64,000 nucleotides of DNA from Hyphomonas adhaerens MHS-3 (GCF_000685235.1 NZ_ARYH01000004.1:91186-155185), one strand, 5' to 3'; numbered from the stretch's first letter, positions 18,934-28,406 are shown. A program made the numbers and translations. The notes: generated by a model not told the origin, from the sequence alone.

Positions 18934-20925
18934 ATGACCGAACCGGCCACACCTGAAGCCGCCCTGCAGCAGGCGCAGAAGTCCATCCAGTCCGGCGATT
19001 TCCAGACCGCGTCGAAGATCACGTCCGAGGTTCTGGCGCAGCATCCGCAGCACCGGGACGCCCTGTACATGGCCGCGGTCTGCGCCAGGTATCAAAACCG
19101 CCATGATGACGCGTTCGCCCGCCTTGCAGACCTCAAATTGGTTTCGCCGGACTATGGCCGTGCCTGGCAGGAAGAAGGCCATCTTCGCCGCAAGCTGGGC
19201 GATAGCGCCGGTGCCCTGACGGCCTTTGAACGTGCCACCCGGTACAACCCGTCCCTCATTGCCAGCTGGAAGGCCCTCGCAGACCTGCAGGCCGCCAGCG
19301 GCAATACAGTTGCCGCGAACAATGCGCTTGCACAGGCTCAGAGGCTGCAGGCATTGCCGCGCGAGCTGCTAGCGGTGACCAATCACATTCATGAAGGGCG
19401 AATTTTCCGGGCCGAGGAAATCGCGCGGGCCTTCCTGCAGCGCAATCCGACGCACGTTGAAGGCATGCGCCTGCTCGCTGACATCGGTTCGCGCCTGGGC
19501 GTTCAGGAAGATGCCGACTTCCTGCTGGAAAGTGCCGTAGAGCTCGATCCGGACAACATTCAGCTCCGTCTCGACTACATCCAGGTCCTGCGGAAGCGGC
19601 AGAAATTCGCCGCCGCCCTGGAGCAGGCAAACATCCTGATGGCCCGTGACCCGGACAATCCGATCTTTCAGTCCCACTATGCCATCGAGAGCATGCAGGC
19701 TGGCGACTATGAAACAGCGCTTGAGTATTTCGACCGCGTCTTGACGGCCCTGCCGGACGATCCGGCAACACTCGTATCGCGCGGTCATGCCCTGAAGACT
19801 TATGGGCGCACAGAGGACGCAGTGGCCTCTTACCGGCGCGCGACGGAAGTCGCTCCAGGCCATGGCGACGCCTGGTATGGGCTGGCGAACCTGAAGACCT
19901 ATCGCTTCACGGATGATGAACTCACAACCATGGAAGCGCAGGCGGCATCGCCGGATCTGGATCACATGTCACGCATCCATATCGCGTTTGCACTCGGCAA
20001 GGCGCGGGAGGATCAGAAGGACTATGATGCAGCCTTCGCCGCCTATGCCAGCGGCAACGCGCTGAAGCACCAGACAATCCGCTACACGACCGAACAGATG
20101 CAGGCCGAACTTGCAGCGCAGAAAAAACACTGCACGGCATCCCTGTTCGAAAACCAGAGCGGCAAGGGCGATCCGGCGCCGGATCCGATCTTCATCCTCG
20201 GCCTGCCCCGGGCCGGTTCAACACTGATCGAACAGATCCTTGCCTCACACCCGGATGTCGATGGCACTTTGGAGCTGCCGAACATTCTGTCCCTGGCCCA
20301 CCACCTTCGCGGCCGCAGCCAGATAACGGACCGGGACCGCTACCCCCGTATCCTGCACGAAATGCCGGCGGAAGAGCTGAGCGCGCTCGGCCAGGATTAT
20401 ATTGAAAACACGCGGATACACCGGCAGGGCGCGCCCTTCTTCACCGACAAGATGCCGAACAATTTCCGCCATATCGGCCTGATCCACCTGATCCTGCCGA
20501 ATGCGAAGATCATTGATGCCCGGCGCAACCCGATGGATTGCTGCTGGTCCGGGTACAAGCAACTCTTCGCCGAGGGGCAGGAGTTCACCTATAGCCTGGA
20601 GGATATCGGCCAGTATTACCGCGCCTATGTCGACCTCATGGAACACTGGGACGCCGTCCTGCCCCCGGGCCGGATTCTGCGCGTCCAGCACGAGGACGTC
20701 CTGGATGACCTGGAGGGACAGGTTCGGCGCCTGCTGGATTATTGCGGCCTGCCCTTCGATGAGCGCTGCGTGAACTTCCACCAGACCGAACGCGCTGTCA
20801 GGACGGCAAGTTCTGAACAGGTTCGTCGTCCGATCAACAAAGGCGGACTTGAACAATGGCGCCCATATGAGGCACACCTTGGACCTCTGAAATCCGCGTT
20901 GGGGCCAGACCTCGCGCCAGCTTAG
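18934..20925 (+). CDS. TPR-repeat protein with C-terminal sulfotransferase domain
   Basis: A 663-aa fusion. Residues 1-380 form a series of tetratricopeptide repeats (helical pairs with conserved Ala/Gly/Tyr spacing), a protein-binding scaffold. Residues about 415-650 are a PAPS-dependent sulfotransferase: the 5'-phosphosulfate loop GLPRAGST is at 423-430 and the 3'-phosphate-binding Arg-Asn-Pro-Met-Asp segment lies about 105 residues later. No signal peptide, so cytoplasmic. Acceptor is unknown; carbohydrate, lipid or protein tyrosine are possible. It follows a TonB receptor and precedes a MarR regulator by 10 bp. Confidence 0.9.
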   Translation: MTEPATPEAALQQAQKSIQSGDFQTASKITSEVLAQHPQHRDALYMAAVCARYQNRHDDAFARLADLKLVSPDYGRAWQEEGHLRRKLGDSAGALTAFERATRYNPSLIASWKALADLQAASGNTVAANNALAQAQRLQALPRELLAVTNHIHEGRIFRAEEIARAFLQRNPTHVEGMRLLADIGSRLGVQEDADFLLESAVELDPDNIQLRLDYIQVLRKRQKFAAALEQANILMARDPDNPIFQSHYAIESMQAGDYETALEYFDRVLTALPDDPATLVSRGHALKTYGRTEDAVASYRRATEVAPGHGDAWYGLANLKTYRFTDDELTTMEAQAASPDLDHMSRIHIAFALGKAREDQKDYDAAFAAYASGNALKHQTIRYTTEQMQAELAAQKKHCTASLFENQSGKGDPAPDPIFILGLPRAGSTLIEQILASHPDVDGTLELPNILSLAHHLRGRSQITDRDRYPRILHEMPAEELSALGQDYIENTRIHRQGAPFFTDKMPNNFRHIGLIHLILPNAKIIDARRNPMDCCWSGYKQLFAEGQEFTYSLEDIGQYYRAYVDLMEHWDAVLPPGRILRVQHEDVLDDLEGQVRRLLDYCGLPFDERCVNFHQTERAVRTASSEQVRRPINKGGLEQWRPYEAHLGPLKSALGPDLAPA

Positions 20926-20935
20926 GTTCAAGACA

Positions 20936-21418
20936 TTGAGCAAACGGTCTGAAGATGCGCTCATCGCCCTGCGCAAGATCCAGCGCATAACCGAATTGTC
21001 GTCCAAACGGCTTGCCGTGATGGCCGGCCTGACACCTTCACAGCTGAGTGTGCTGCGCATCCTCACGGAATATCCCGAAGTCTCGGCGGGCTATCTCGCC
21101 AAAGCTACCCAATTGAAGCATGCCACCATCACCAGCCTGATCGACAAGCTCGAAGCGCGCAGCCTCATCGCGCGCCGCAGGTGCGACGAAGATAAACGCC
21201 GTGTCTGGTTGCGCCTCCTGCCAGCAGGCAAGACCGCGCTGGCGGATGCTCCCGACCCGTTGCACCAGATCTTTTCGGAGCGCTTCAATGCCCTGCCGGA
21301 CTGGCAGCAGGCGATGCTGATTGCCTCTCTGGAGCAGGTGACCAATTTATTGGATGCCGAAGATCTGGAAGCTGCCCCTATGCTGGATGTAGGTGAGCTG
21401 GACAAGCATCCCTTGTAG
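20936..21418 (+). CDS. MarR-family transcriptional regulator (TTG start)
   Basis: A 160-aa winged-helix repressor or activator, usually dimeric and sensing small hydrophobic ligands. The wing region DEDKRRVWLRLLPAGK near residues 82-97 is the MarR signature. The TTG at 20936 is chosen because the first dimerisation helix begins only a few residues later; no ATG upstream fits and the ribosome site is weak. It begins 10 bp after the TPR-sulfotransferase gene and is probably co-transcribed with it. Confidence 0.85.
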   Translation: MSKRSEDALIALRKIQRITELSSKRLAVMAGLTPSQLSVLRILTEYPEVSAGYLAKATQLKHATITSLIDKLEARSLIARRRCDEDKRRVWLRLLPAGKTALADAPDPLHQIFSERFNALPDWQQAMLIASLEQVTNLLDAEDLEAAPMLDVGELDKHPL

Positions 21419-21514
21419 GAGTGCTTTCTACAGCGCCAGACACCTGTAACGGAACACCGCGCGTGGTCTCTACGCGGATGGCTTCCGCCTCTTACAGAGC
21501 ATTAGGCCGACCGG

Positions 21515-22288
21515 CTACCGGTCGCCCTGACCGTCATCAACACGGATGCTGGTGCCGGTGACGGCATCCGACGCAGGCCCGACCAAATAAAGCAATGTGG
21601 AGTCGAGTTGGGCGGGATTGCCAATGCGTTTGCGGGGAAAATGCTGAGCGATATCTCCCATGCGGCTGAGCATGCCGTCCATCATCTCGGATTCAAACGC
21701 ACCCGGCGCAATCGCATTTACATTGATGTTGTAGCGTGCCCACTCGACAGAGAGTGTCTCGGTCATCCTTACCACAGCGGCCTTGGATACCGAGTAGAGT
21801 GCCGCGCCTGAACCATTGTAACTGTATGCTGCTGAAGACGCGATATTGACGATACGTCCCGGTTTCCCCGCCGCAATCAGCCGCCGCGCGACTTCACAAC
21901 TCAGGATGAAGGGCGCCCGCACATTGATGTCCAGCACGCGATCGATGAGTTCGACTTCCATTTTGTGTGCGCGCTGCGCATCCGGAATGCCGGCATTGTT
22001 GACGAGAATGGAAACGAGCCCCAGCGCTGCCTCGGCCTTCGCAACACCTTCTATCAACTGGTCTGCATCCGTTGCGTCCATCTTGATCGCAACGGCTTCC
22101 CCGCCGTCTTTCCGGATCTCCTCCGCCAGGGCTTCCAAACGGTCGACGCGCCGGGCAGCCAATGCGACCTTGGCTCCGCAACTTGCAAGGACTTTCGCGA
22201 AGCGCAGGCCAAGTCCCGAAGACGCACCGGTGACCAATGCAGTTTGACCGGAAAGGTCTGTTGAATTGTTAGGGAGAGTATACGTCAT
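21515..22288 (-). CDS. Short-chain dehydrogenase/reductase (SDR)
   Basis: NAD(P)-dependent oxidoreductase of classical SDR type, 257 aa from the ATG at 22288 (a GTG one codon upstream is an alternative). Rossmann motif TGASSGLG, NNAG and the catalytic Ser...YSVSK (Tyr and Lys) are present. Its start overlaps the stop of the upstream acyl-CoA dehydrogenase (TGATG), so it belongs to a beta-oxidation operon, where it probably oxidises a 3-hydroxyacyl-CoA or ring hydroxyl. Exact substrate is unknown. Confidence 0.92.
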   Translation of the reverse strand: MTYTLPNNSTDLSGQTALVTGASSGLGLRFAKVLASCGAKVALAARRVDRLEALAEEIRKDGGEAVAIKMDATDADQLIEGVAKAEAALGLVSILVNNAGIPDAQRAHKMEVELIDRVLDINVRAPFILSCEVARRLIAAGKPGRIVNIASSAAYSYNGSGAALYSVSKAAVVRMTETLSVEWARYNINVNAIAPGAFESEMMDGMLSRMGDIAQHFPRKRIGNPAQLDSTLLYLVGPASDAVTGTSIRVDDGQGDR

Positions 22289-23544
22289 CACTTACGCTGC
22301 CCGCTTGTTGGTATGTCTTTGAACGGAATACCCTTGTCCACGCGGATATCTCCAGGCAGGCCCAGCACGCGTTCCCCGATAATGTTCCGAAGGATTTCAT
22401 CTGAACCGCCCTCGATACGGGTCGCTGGTGAGCGCATCAGCATCGCCTGGAACCGGCCGTTCTGAGGGCTGGTTTCATCCCATTGAACACCGGCCTGTCC
22501 CTGAAGGTCCAGTGCGTAAATCGCCAGGTCCTGCATCGTTGCACCCGCAACAAGCTTGCCGATCGAGTTTTCCGGTCCCGGTGTCTCGCCTTTCGACAGC
22601 GCCGTAATGGCACGCATGCCTGTGTATTTAAGTCCGCTTTGACGAACGGCAAACTGCGCCAATTTCGACCGAACCGCAGAATCTTCAACGGCAGGACGTC
22701 CCTCAACCTCAGCCTCCATACAGAAGCGGAACAGTTCCGGAAATCCAGCAGACATCCCGGAGCCGATCGACAGACGTTCATTCATCAGTGTCGTGAGCGA
22801 AACTTCCCATCCCTGCCCAACAGCACCAAGCCGCTGTGCGTCCGGAATCCGGACATCCGTGAAATAGACCTCGTTGAAACCCGACGCACCGTTTGCCTGC
22901 TTGATCGGTACGACCTCTACACCCGGCGTCTTCATGGAGAGAAAGAACATGGTGAGCCCTTTGTGCTTCGGCACATCCGGGTCTGTTCGCGTGATCAGGA
23001 GCCCCCAGTCGGAATTCTGGGCACCACTGGTCCAGATCTTCTGGCCATTGATGATCCAGTCGCCGGACCCGTCATCCGCCTTGACGGCGCGCGTGCGCAG
23101 GCCAGCCAGATCAGAGCCGCCAGCCGGTTCGGAGAAGAGCTGGCACCAGACCTCTTCGCCACTTGCCAGTGGCGGCAGCAATTCGCGCTTCTGCTCTTCC
23201 GATGCCCAGGTCATGACGGTCGGACCGCACATGCCGTGGCCGATGGTGAACAGACCGCCTAGAGCCGCGTAGGGCCCTTCTTCCTGCCCCCAGATCACAC
23301 GTTCAATCGGGGTCCGCGCAGCGCCGCCATATTCCTTCGGCCAATGCAGGCATGCCCAACCGGCATCGTATTTCTTCTTTTGCCATGCCTTGGCGGCAGC
23401 GATCGGGTCTTCGCTGACAACAGCGCTGGACCCAAAGCTGGCCCGGCGCAGTTCAGCCTCCAGGTGTTTCGGGGCATTGGCGTCAATCCAGGAGCGTACC
23501 TCCTTGCGGAAAGCTGCTTCTTCGGGTGTGTCTTCAAAATCCAT
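22288..23544 (-). CDS. Acyl-CoA dehydrogenase, subunit with C-terminal EGGSDEI motif
   Basis: FAD-dependent alpha,beta-dehydrogenation of an acyl-CoA, 418 aa. N-terminal, middle (FSEPAGGSDLAGLRT) and C-terminal domains are in normal order, with the C-terminal signature EGGSDEILRNIIGERVLGLP. A second, different acyl-CoA dehydrogenase gene ends just 15 bp upstream. Paired unequal genes like this encode alpha2beta2 enzymes in steroid side-chain and other branched or cyclic acid pathways (FadE/ChsE type). That architecture is inferred from gene pairing. Confidence 0.93.
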   Translation of the reverse strand: MDFEDTPEEAAFRKEVRSWIDANAPKHLEAELRRASFGSSAVVSEDPIAAAKAWQKKKYDAGWACLHWPKEYGGAARTPIERVIWGQEEGPYAALGGLFTIGHGMCGPTVMTWASEEQKRELLPPLASGEEVWCQLFSEPAGGSDLAGLRTRAVKADDGSGDWIINGQKIWTSGAQNSDWGLLITRTDPDVPKHKGLTMFFLSMKTPGVEVVPIKQANGASGFNEVYFTDVRIPDAQRLGAVGQGWEVSLTTLMNERLSIGSGMSAGFPELFRFCMEAEVEGRPAVEDSAVRSKLAQFAVRQSGLKYTGMRAITALSKGETPGPENSIGKLVAGATMQDLAIYALDLQGQAGVQWDETSPQNGRFQAMLMRSPATRIEGGSDEILRNIIGERVLGLPGDIRVDKGIPFKDIPTSGQRK

Positions 23545-23559
23545 ATCCGTGCCCTTTCC

Positions 23560-24684
23560 TTATGCCGCAGTTTCTGCGTTGCCGGCGCCCATGCGTTCGA
23601 TCAGTTCGCTTTCCCAGGTGGAAAGAGAGCCAAGCGCAAGCGCCAGTGCGTTGGATCGCCGGTAGAAGAGATGGCAATCAAATGCCCAGGTGAACCCCAT
23701 GCCGCCGTGAACCTGGATGTTGTTCTTGGAACAATGCTGGAATGCCGTCGTCGCCGACACCCGCGCAGTCGCCGCTGCAACAGGCAGTTCCGCCGGGCTG
23801 GATCCAAGTGCCCATGCACCATAGTAGCAGTTGGACCGTGCCAGCGTGGCAGACACGTACATGTCCGCCAACATGTGCTTGATCGCCTGGAACGAGCCAA
23901 TCGGACGCCCGAACGCCATACGCTCCAACGCGTAATCGCGCGCCATTTCCAGAGCGCGGTCAGCGCCTCCCAGCTGCTCAAAAGCCATCAGGACGGCAGC
24001 CCGGTCGATCACTTGGGTCGCGATGTGCCAGCCATCGCCCGCCGCCCCCAGCGGTTCGGCAGGTACTTTGTCAAACGTGAGGCGCGCCTGGCCGCGTGTT
24101 GGATCGATCGTTTCCAGTATGTCGCGCGTTACACCGTCGTCGGTCAGCGTAACCAGATACAGCGATACCTTGTCTGCCTCATCCCGCGCCGCAACAACCG
24201 CAAAATCGGCATCAAACCCGTCCGCAACAGGCATCTTTGTACCTGATAGCTTGCCGCCTTTTACGCTCGCGGCAATCTTGTCCGGCCCGGCACGCCCCTG
24301 TCCTTCGGACAAGGCGAACGTACCGATGGCCTCACCAGAGGCCAGTTTTGGCAACCACTCTGCTTTCTGGGTGTCAGACCCCGCGAGCAGGAGGAATTCT
24401 GCGGCGAGATATATCGAGGATGATACCGGCACCGGGGCGAGAACCCGGCCCAGTTCCTCTGCAACAACGCAGAGCTCAAGCTGTCCCAGACCAACGCCGC
24501 CATACTCTTCCGGAATTGCAGCGCCCAGCAGCCCCATTTCAGCGAGGCCCGCATAAAGGGATTTGTCGTAACGCTCGTCACCTTCAAGAATAGTCCGCAC
24601 CGCTTCGGGCGGACATTTTTCGGCCAGGAAGCGGCGCACCTGATCGCGCAACTGCTTCTGCTCGTCGGAGAAGTCCAGGTTCAA
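23560..24684 (-). CDS. Acyl-CoA dehydrogenase, second subunit
   Basis: A 374-aa acyl-CoA dehydrogenase family protein. N-terminal helices start with MNLDFSDEQKQLRDQVR; the C-terminal FAD-site motif is QVHGGMGFTWAFDCHLFYRRS shortened to the QVHGGMGFTWAF core near residue 325. Sequence differs clearly from the neighbour at 22288-23544, supporting a heteromeric enzyme rather than a recent duplication. It is the first gene of the three-gene run acd2-acd1-SDR. Confidence 0.92.
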   Translation of the reverse strand: MNLDFSDEQKQLRDQVRRFLAEKCPPEAVRTILEGDERYDKSLYAGLAEMGLLGAAIPEEYGGVGLGQLELCVVAEELGRVLAPVPVSSSIYLAAEFLLLAGSDTQKAEWLPKLASGEAIGTFALSEGQGRAGPDKIAASVKGGKLSGTKMPVADGFDADFAVVAARDEADKVSLYLVTLTDDGVTRDILETIDPTRGQARLTFDKVPAEPLGAAGDGWHIATQVIDRAAVLMAFEQLGGADRALEMARDYALERMAFGRPIGSFQAIKHMLADMYVSATLARSNCYYGAWALGSSPAELPVAAATARVSATTAFQHCSKNNIQVHGGMGFTWAFDCHLFYRRSNALALALGSLSTWESELIERMGAGNAETAA

Positions 24685-24787
24685 TATTGCCTCCCAGAAT
24701 GATTATTTGTCCGGAGTGTCAGAGTCCGCCGGGCGAAGGTCAAGACATACCGCCAAGGCATCCTTTCTTGATTTCCGGTTGTCTCAA

Positions 24788-25603
24788 TCAGGAGTAGTTC
24801 GGCTTCCGCTTTTCGAAAAATGCCGCAATGCCTTCGGCGAAGTTCGGGTCATTGGCCGTCAGGACCTGGTTACGATCTTCAATCGCCATTGCAGCTTCAA
24901 GTCCGGCGACATCAACGGCGATGTTCAGGCCGTCCTTTGTGAGACGCAGGCCCAGCGGCGTGGCATGAAGCATATCCTCCACGAAGCCATCAGCTTCCTT
25001 CCGCATGTCGCTGCCATGAACCACCCGATTTGCGAGACCGATCTCCATCGCTCGCTGGGCCGAGATGAAACGCCCGGTCAGCATGTACTCACTCGCAAGT
25101 GACATTCCGACCATCCTCGGCAGAAAGTAGGAGACTCCCATATCGCAGGACGACAGCCCGATCCGGATAAACGCAGCATTCATGCGGGCATCTTCTGACA
25201 AGATCCGGATATCGGAAGCCAATGCCAGGGCGAACCCACCGCCACTCGCAGCGCCCTGGACCAGACTGATGATCGGCTGGGGACACCGGCGCATTGCAAC
25301 ATAGATCTCGGCGATCGACCTTTGGTTATCCAGTCCCTGCTCGACACTGCGCTTGCCGCGATCTTCGGAAGACCCCTTCAGGTCAAGCCCCGCGCAGAAT
25401 GCCCGGCCTGCCCCTTCAAGAACGACCACACGCACAGACCTGTCGAAATAAAGGGACTGGAATACCTCCCTCAGCTCGGTAACGAGTTGAGGGTTCAAGG
25501 CATTCAACCGGTCGGGCCGGTTCATCTTGATATTGAGAACTTGGTCTTTCTGCTCAAGAATGAGCGCCTGATAGTCGGATTTCATGATTTCTTGCCTCTG
25601 CAT
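24788..25603 (-). CDS. Enoyl-CoA hydratase/isomerase family protein
   Basis: Crotonase-fold protein of 271 aa that would hydrate the enoyl-CoA made by the dehydrogenase pair. The oxyanion-hole segments AFCAGLDLKG and GAASGGGFALALASD are intact. One catalytic Glu position of classical hydratases appears as Ser-Ser-Cys-Asp in the following segment, so isomerase or another crotonase reaction is possible. A second in-frame ATG lies at 25585. It lies 103 bp upstream of the dehydrogenase genes, on the same strand. Confidence 0.9.
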   Translation of the reverse strand: MQRQEIMKSDYQALILEQKDQVLNIKMNRPDRLNALNPQLVTELREVFQSLYFDRSVRVVVLEGAGRAFCAGLDLKGSSEDRGKRSVEQGLDNQRSIAEIYVAMRRCPQPIISLVQGAASGGGFALALASDIRILSEDARMNAAFIRIGLSSCDMGVSYFLPRMVGMSLASEYMLTGRFISAQRAMEIGLANRVVHGSDMRKEADGFVEDMLHATPLGLRLTKDGLNIAVDVAGLEAAMAIEDRNQVLTANDPNFAEGIAAFFEKRKPNYS

Positions 25604-25656
25604 TTCCTTACCTTAGTTCTGGATTGGACAACCACTCAGGCGCAAGGCCTTTCGTA

Positions 25657-25673
25657 ACGGAATGACGCTCCGT
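25657..25673. promoter_or_regulatory. Inverted repeat between enoyl-CoA hydratase and fadH
   Basis: ACGGA-N7-TCCGT lies in the 261-bp divergent region, and a related ATTCCGTAAGG occurs at 25711-25721. The repeated TTACGGAAT-like half-sites suggest an operator shared by the two divergent fatty-acid genes. No regulator can be assigned. Confidence 0.35.
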
Positions 25674-25864
25674 AGGCTTACTATCCTTCCGGGAAATTCG
25701 AACGGGCCGCATTCCGTAAGGGCAGGTAAGTTTTCCTTGTCTACACGGTAGAAATGCCCGGAAAAGACTTGTGAAACAGGATCGACACCTCGTACTTTCC
25801 TCTCCTGAAAACCTCATTTAAGTGCCCTGTAAGCAGGCCTCTCCACTGAAAACAACATGCGACG

Positions 25865-27910
25865 ATGCCCATGACCCCTACGACGACTAAATTCCCTCAT
25901 CTCTTCTCGCCGCTGCAGGTCGGAAAAACGACAATCAAGAACCGCGCGATCATGGGGTCAATGCATACCGGACTTGAAGAGCAGGCCGACGGGCACATCC
26001 GCATGGCGGAGTTCTTCTCAGAACGGGCCCGTGGCGGCGTTGGCCTGATCATCACGGGTGGAATTTCGCCGAATGAAGAAGGCGGCATGGGCGCGAAGCT
26101 TTCAAACTCCGAAGAAGTTGCGCGGCACCGGGTGATCACCGACGCAGTTCATGAAGCAGCCCCCGACGTGCGCATCTGCATGCAGATCCTGCATACCGGC
26201 CCACTCGCGCCGCACGACAAATGCGTCGCCCCTTCGCCAATCCGGTCGCGGATCGCGCGCTTCGTTCCGAATGAACTCGATGAAGAAGGCATAGAAAAGC
26301 AACTGTCAGATTTCGCCAACTGCGCCAAATGCGCGAAGGAGGCGGGCTATGACGGTGTCGAAATCATCGGTTCTGCCGGGTACCTTCTGTCGACCTTCCT
26401 CGTCCAGAAAACCAACTTGCGTACCGACCGCTGGGGCGGCTCCTTCGAGAACCGGATGCGCTTCCCGCTGGAAGTGGTCCGCCGTGGCCGGGCGGCGGTT
26501 GGCGATGACTTCATCATCATCTTCCGCATTGCCGCCATGGACATGCTGCAAGGCGGCATGTCGTGGGAAGAAATCGTGGAGCTCGCCCACGAACTGGAAA
26601 ACGCGGGCGTTTCCATCATCTCCACGCACTTCACCTGGCATGAGTCAGCGGTACCGACCATTGCCACGATGGTGCCTCGCGCCGCTTTCACCAGCGTGAC
26701 CGGGCGCCTGAAAAAGGTGGTCAACGTTCCGGTCATCACGAGCAATCGTATCAATATGCCGGATGTCGCTGAAGCCGTGCTTGAGCGTGGAGACGCTGAT
26801 CTGGTTTCCATGGCGCGCCCGATGCTCGCGGACTCGCAATTCATGAAGAAAGCCGCTGAAGGCCGTGAAGACGAGATCAACACCTGCATTGCCTGCAACC
26901 AGGCCTGCCTGGACCACACGTTCGGTGGCAATCAGGAAGTCAGCTGCCTGGTCAATCCGCGTGCCTGTCACGAGACTCAGCTGATTTACAAACCAACGAC
27001 TTCTCCGAAGCGCATTGCTGTTGTGGGAGCCGGCCCTGCCGGTCTGGCCTATTCGACGATCGCAGCAGAGCGCGGACACAAGGTTGATCTATTCGATCAG
27101 GCACCTGAAATTGGCGGTCAATTCAATCTTGCGAAAAGAGTTCCGGGTAAAGAAGAGTTTTACGAAACACTGCGGTACTTCAAACGACAGCTTGAAGTTA
27201 CCGGCGTGAATGTGACGCTCGAAAAGCGCATTGACTCGGACTTCCTGAAGTCCGGCGGATATGATGAAATCATTTTTGCAACGGGGATCCGCCCGAGAAC
27301 GCCCGCGATCGAGGGCATCGATCATCCAAGTGTTGTCGGATACATTGATGCCATCATGGGCAACAAGCCAATCGGCAAGCGCGTGGCAATTATTGGCGCA
27401 GGCGGCATCGGGTTTGATGTTGCGGAGCTGATTACGCATGTGGGCAAATCGTCTGCGCTGGACATCGACAAATTCGCGAAGGAATGGGGCATCGACTTCA
27501 AGAACCATCCGCGGGGCGGTGTGACAGGCGTAGAGCCCGTCGTTGAAGAATCTCCGCGAGACGTCTGGCTGCTGCAACGCAAGAATACAGCTGTGGGCCG
27601 CGGGCTCGGCAAAACGACCGGCTGGACACATCGCCTGACTCTCAACCGCAAAGGCGTCCGCATGGTTCCGGGGGTCACCTATGAACGGATTGATGACGAA
27701 GGCCTCCATTGCCTGGTCGATGGGGAACCAAAAACGCTGGAAGTCGATACGATCATCCTTTGCGCCGGGCAGGAACCGCTACGAGACGTATACGACCAGT
27801 ATCAGGGGGAGTCAGCAAACGCGGCCCTCGTCGGTGGTGCATTTGAAGCCGCTGAACTCGATGCAAAACGAGCAATCAATCAAGCGGCTCACCTCGCCGC
27901 CGAAGTGTAG
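25865..27910 (+). CDS. fadH: 2,4-dienoyl-CoA reductase-type flavin/iron-sulfur oxidoreductase
   Basis: NADPH-dependent removal of a double bond from an unsaturated acyl-CoA, 681 aa. The N-terminal OYE-like FMN barrel (1-335) is followed by a 4Fe-4S site with Cys 341, 344, 348 and 361 and by FAD and NADPH Rossmann domains (VGAGPAG near 395, IGAGGIG near 510). Residues matching the E. coli FadH acid/base pair are Tyr173 and His259. Divergent from the beta-oxidation genes, it probably serves the same pathway. Related family members reduce other enones, so the exact substrate is open. A second in-frame ATG is 6 bp downstream. Confidence 0.88.
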   Translation: MPMTPTTTKFPHLFSPLQVGKTTIKNRAIMGSMHTGLEEQADGHIRMAEFFSERARGGVGLIITGGISPNEEGGMGAKLSNSEEVARHRVITDAVHEAAPDVRICMQILHTGPLAPHDKCVAPSPIRSRIARFVPNELDEEGIEKQLSDFANCAKCAKEAGYDGVEIIGSAGYLLSTFLVQKTNLRTDRWGGSFENRMRFPLEVVRRGRAAVGDDFIIIFRIAAMDMLQGGMSWEEIVELAHELENAGVSIISTHFTWHESAVPTIATMVPRAAFTSVTGRLKKVVNVPVITSNRINMPDVAEAVLERGDADLVSMARPMLADSQFMKKAAEGREDEINTCIACNQACLDHTFGGNQEVSCLVNPRACHETQLIYKPTTSPKRIAVVGAGPAGLAYSTIAAERGHKVDLFDQAPEIGGQFNLAKRVPGKEEFYETLRYFKRQLEVTGVNVTLEKRIDSDFLKSGGYDEIIFATGIRPRTPAIEGIDHPSVVGYIDAIMGNKPIGKRVAIIGAGGIGFDVAELITHVGKSSALDIDKFAKEWGIDFKNHPRGGVTGVEPVVEESPRDVWLLQRKNTAVGRGLGKTTGWTHRLTLNRKGVRMVPGVTYERIDDEGLHCLVDGEPKTLEVDTIILCAGQEPLRDVYDQYQGESANAALVGGAFEAAELDAKRAINQAAHLAAEV

Positions 27911-28034
27911 CATCCGCATTACCGGCCTTCTGCTTTAAGCCAGCGCACAATTACGGCCATGTCACTCCAGAAGATGGAGCGGCATGGCCTTTTTCGTTCA
28001 GAATACGAACATGGGCAGCCAGAAGGAGGAAGAC

Positions 28035-28061
28035 AGCCCGGCCCCGCCGCCGGGCCGGGCT
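28035..28061. terminator. GC-rich hairpin downstream of fadH
   Basis: AGCCCGGCCC at 28035-28044 and GGGCCGGGCT at 28052-28061 form a perfect 10-bp stem with a 7-nt loop, 125 bp after fadH. There is no U-tract on the plus strand, so it is an imperfect terminator candidate. Confidence 0.45.
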
Positions 28062-28110
28062 CATACACGCCCCTGCCCCAACGTCATATTCGGCTTGGCT
28101 CATCCCGTGC

Positions 28111-28139
28111 TTGCCCAAATTATTGGAACGTGTTCTAGT
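28111..28139 (+). promoter_or_regulatory. Predicted promoter of the 28.2-33.5 kb operon
   Basis: TTGCCC at 28111-28116 and TCTAGT at 28134-28139 have 17-bp spacing. The start would be near 28146, just before the ribosome site GGGAG at 28151. The spacer and -10 are covered by a palindrome (28124-28137). Confidence 0.45.
28124..28137 (+). promoter_or_regulatory. TetR-type operator (KstR-like AACnnGTT palindrome)
   Basis: TGGAACGTGTTCTA fits the pattern TnnAACnnGTTnnA known for the KstR lipid-catabolism repressors of actinobacteria. It overlaps the predicted promoter, where binding would block RNA polymerase. The last gene of the operon (32859-33542) encodes a TetR protein that may bind it. I found no second copy in the other promoter regions I inspected. 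Confidence 0.55.
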
Positions 28140-28163
28140 TTTCTCCAAAAGGGAGAAAACAAC

Positions 28164-28406
28164 ATGCCGACAAGCCAGCTTACGAGAGTCCGAAAATCCA
28201 TTCTGCCCGCCGCTGGCGACACCTGGCAAAGCATCGCGAAACGTGAACTTTCAGGCATGAACGAAGACGAAGGCGTCTCCAGCCTCCAAAGCTGGAACCT
28301 GCATGTTTTCATGCGGTCATCAGGCGCGGCCGGTGGGCCCAAATCCGGAAACCCGATCCTGCCCAGCGACGTGATCTTCGTGGAACCTCCGATGAGCGAT
28401 GCATGA
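28164..28406 (+). CDS. Small LysM-like protein
   Basis: An 80-aa protein without signal peptide, first gene of the operon. ATG 28164 follows GGGAGAAAACAAC. Residues 17-75 resemble a LysM domain (AGDTWQSIAKREL, later LQSWN, then ILPSDVIFVEPP), with a long insert before the last strand. LysM binds peptidoglycan or chitin, but a cytoplasmic protein this small must do something else, for instance bind a partner. The end overlaps the next gene by 4 bp. Confidence 0.7.
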   Translation: MPTSQLTRVRKSILPAAGDTWQSIAKRELSGMNEDEGVSSLQSWNLHVFMRSSGAAGGPKSGNPILPSDVIFVEPPMSDA

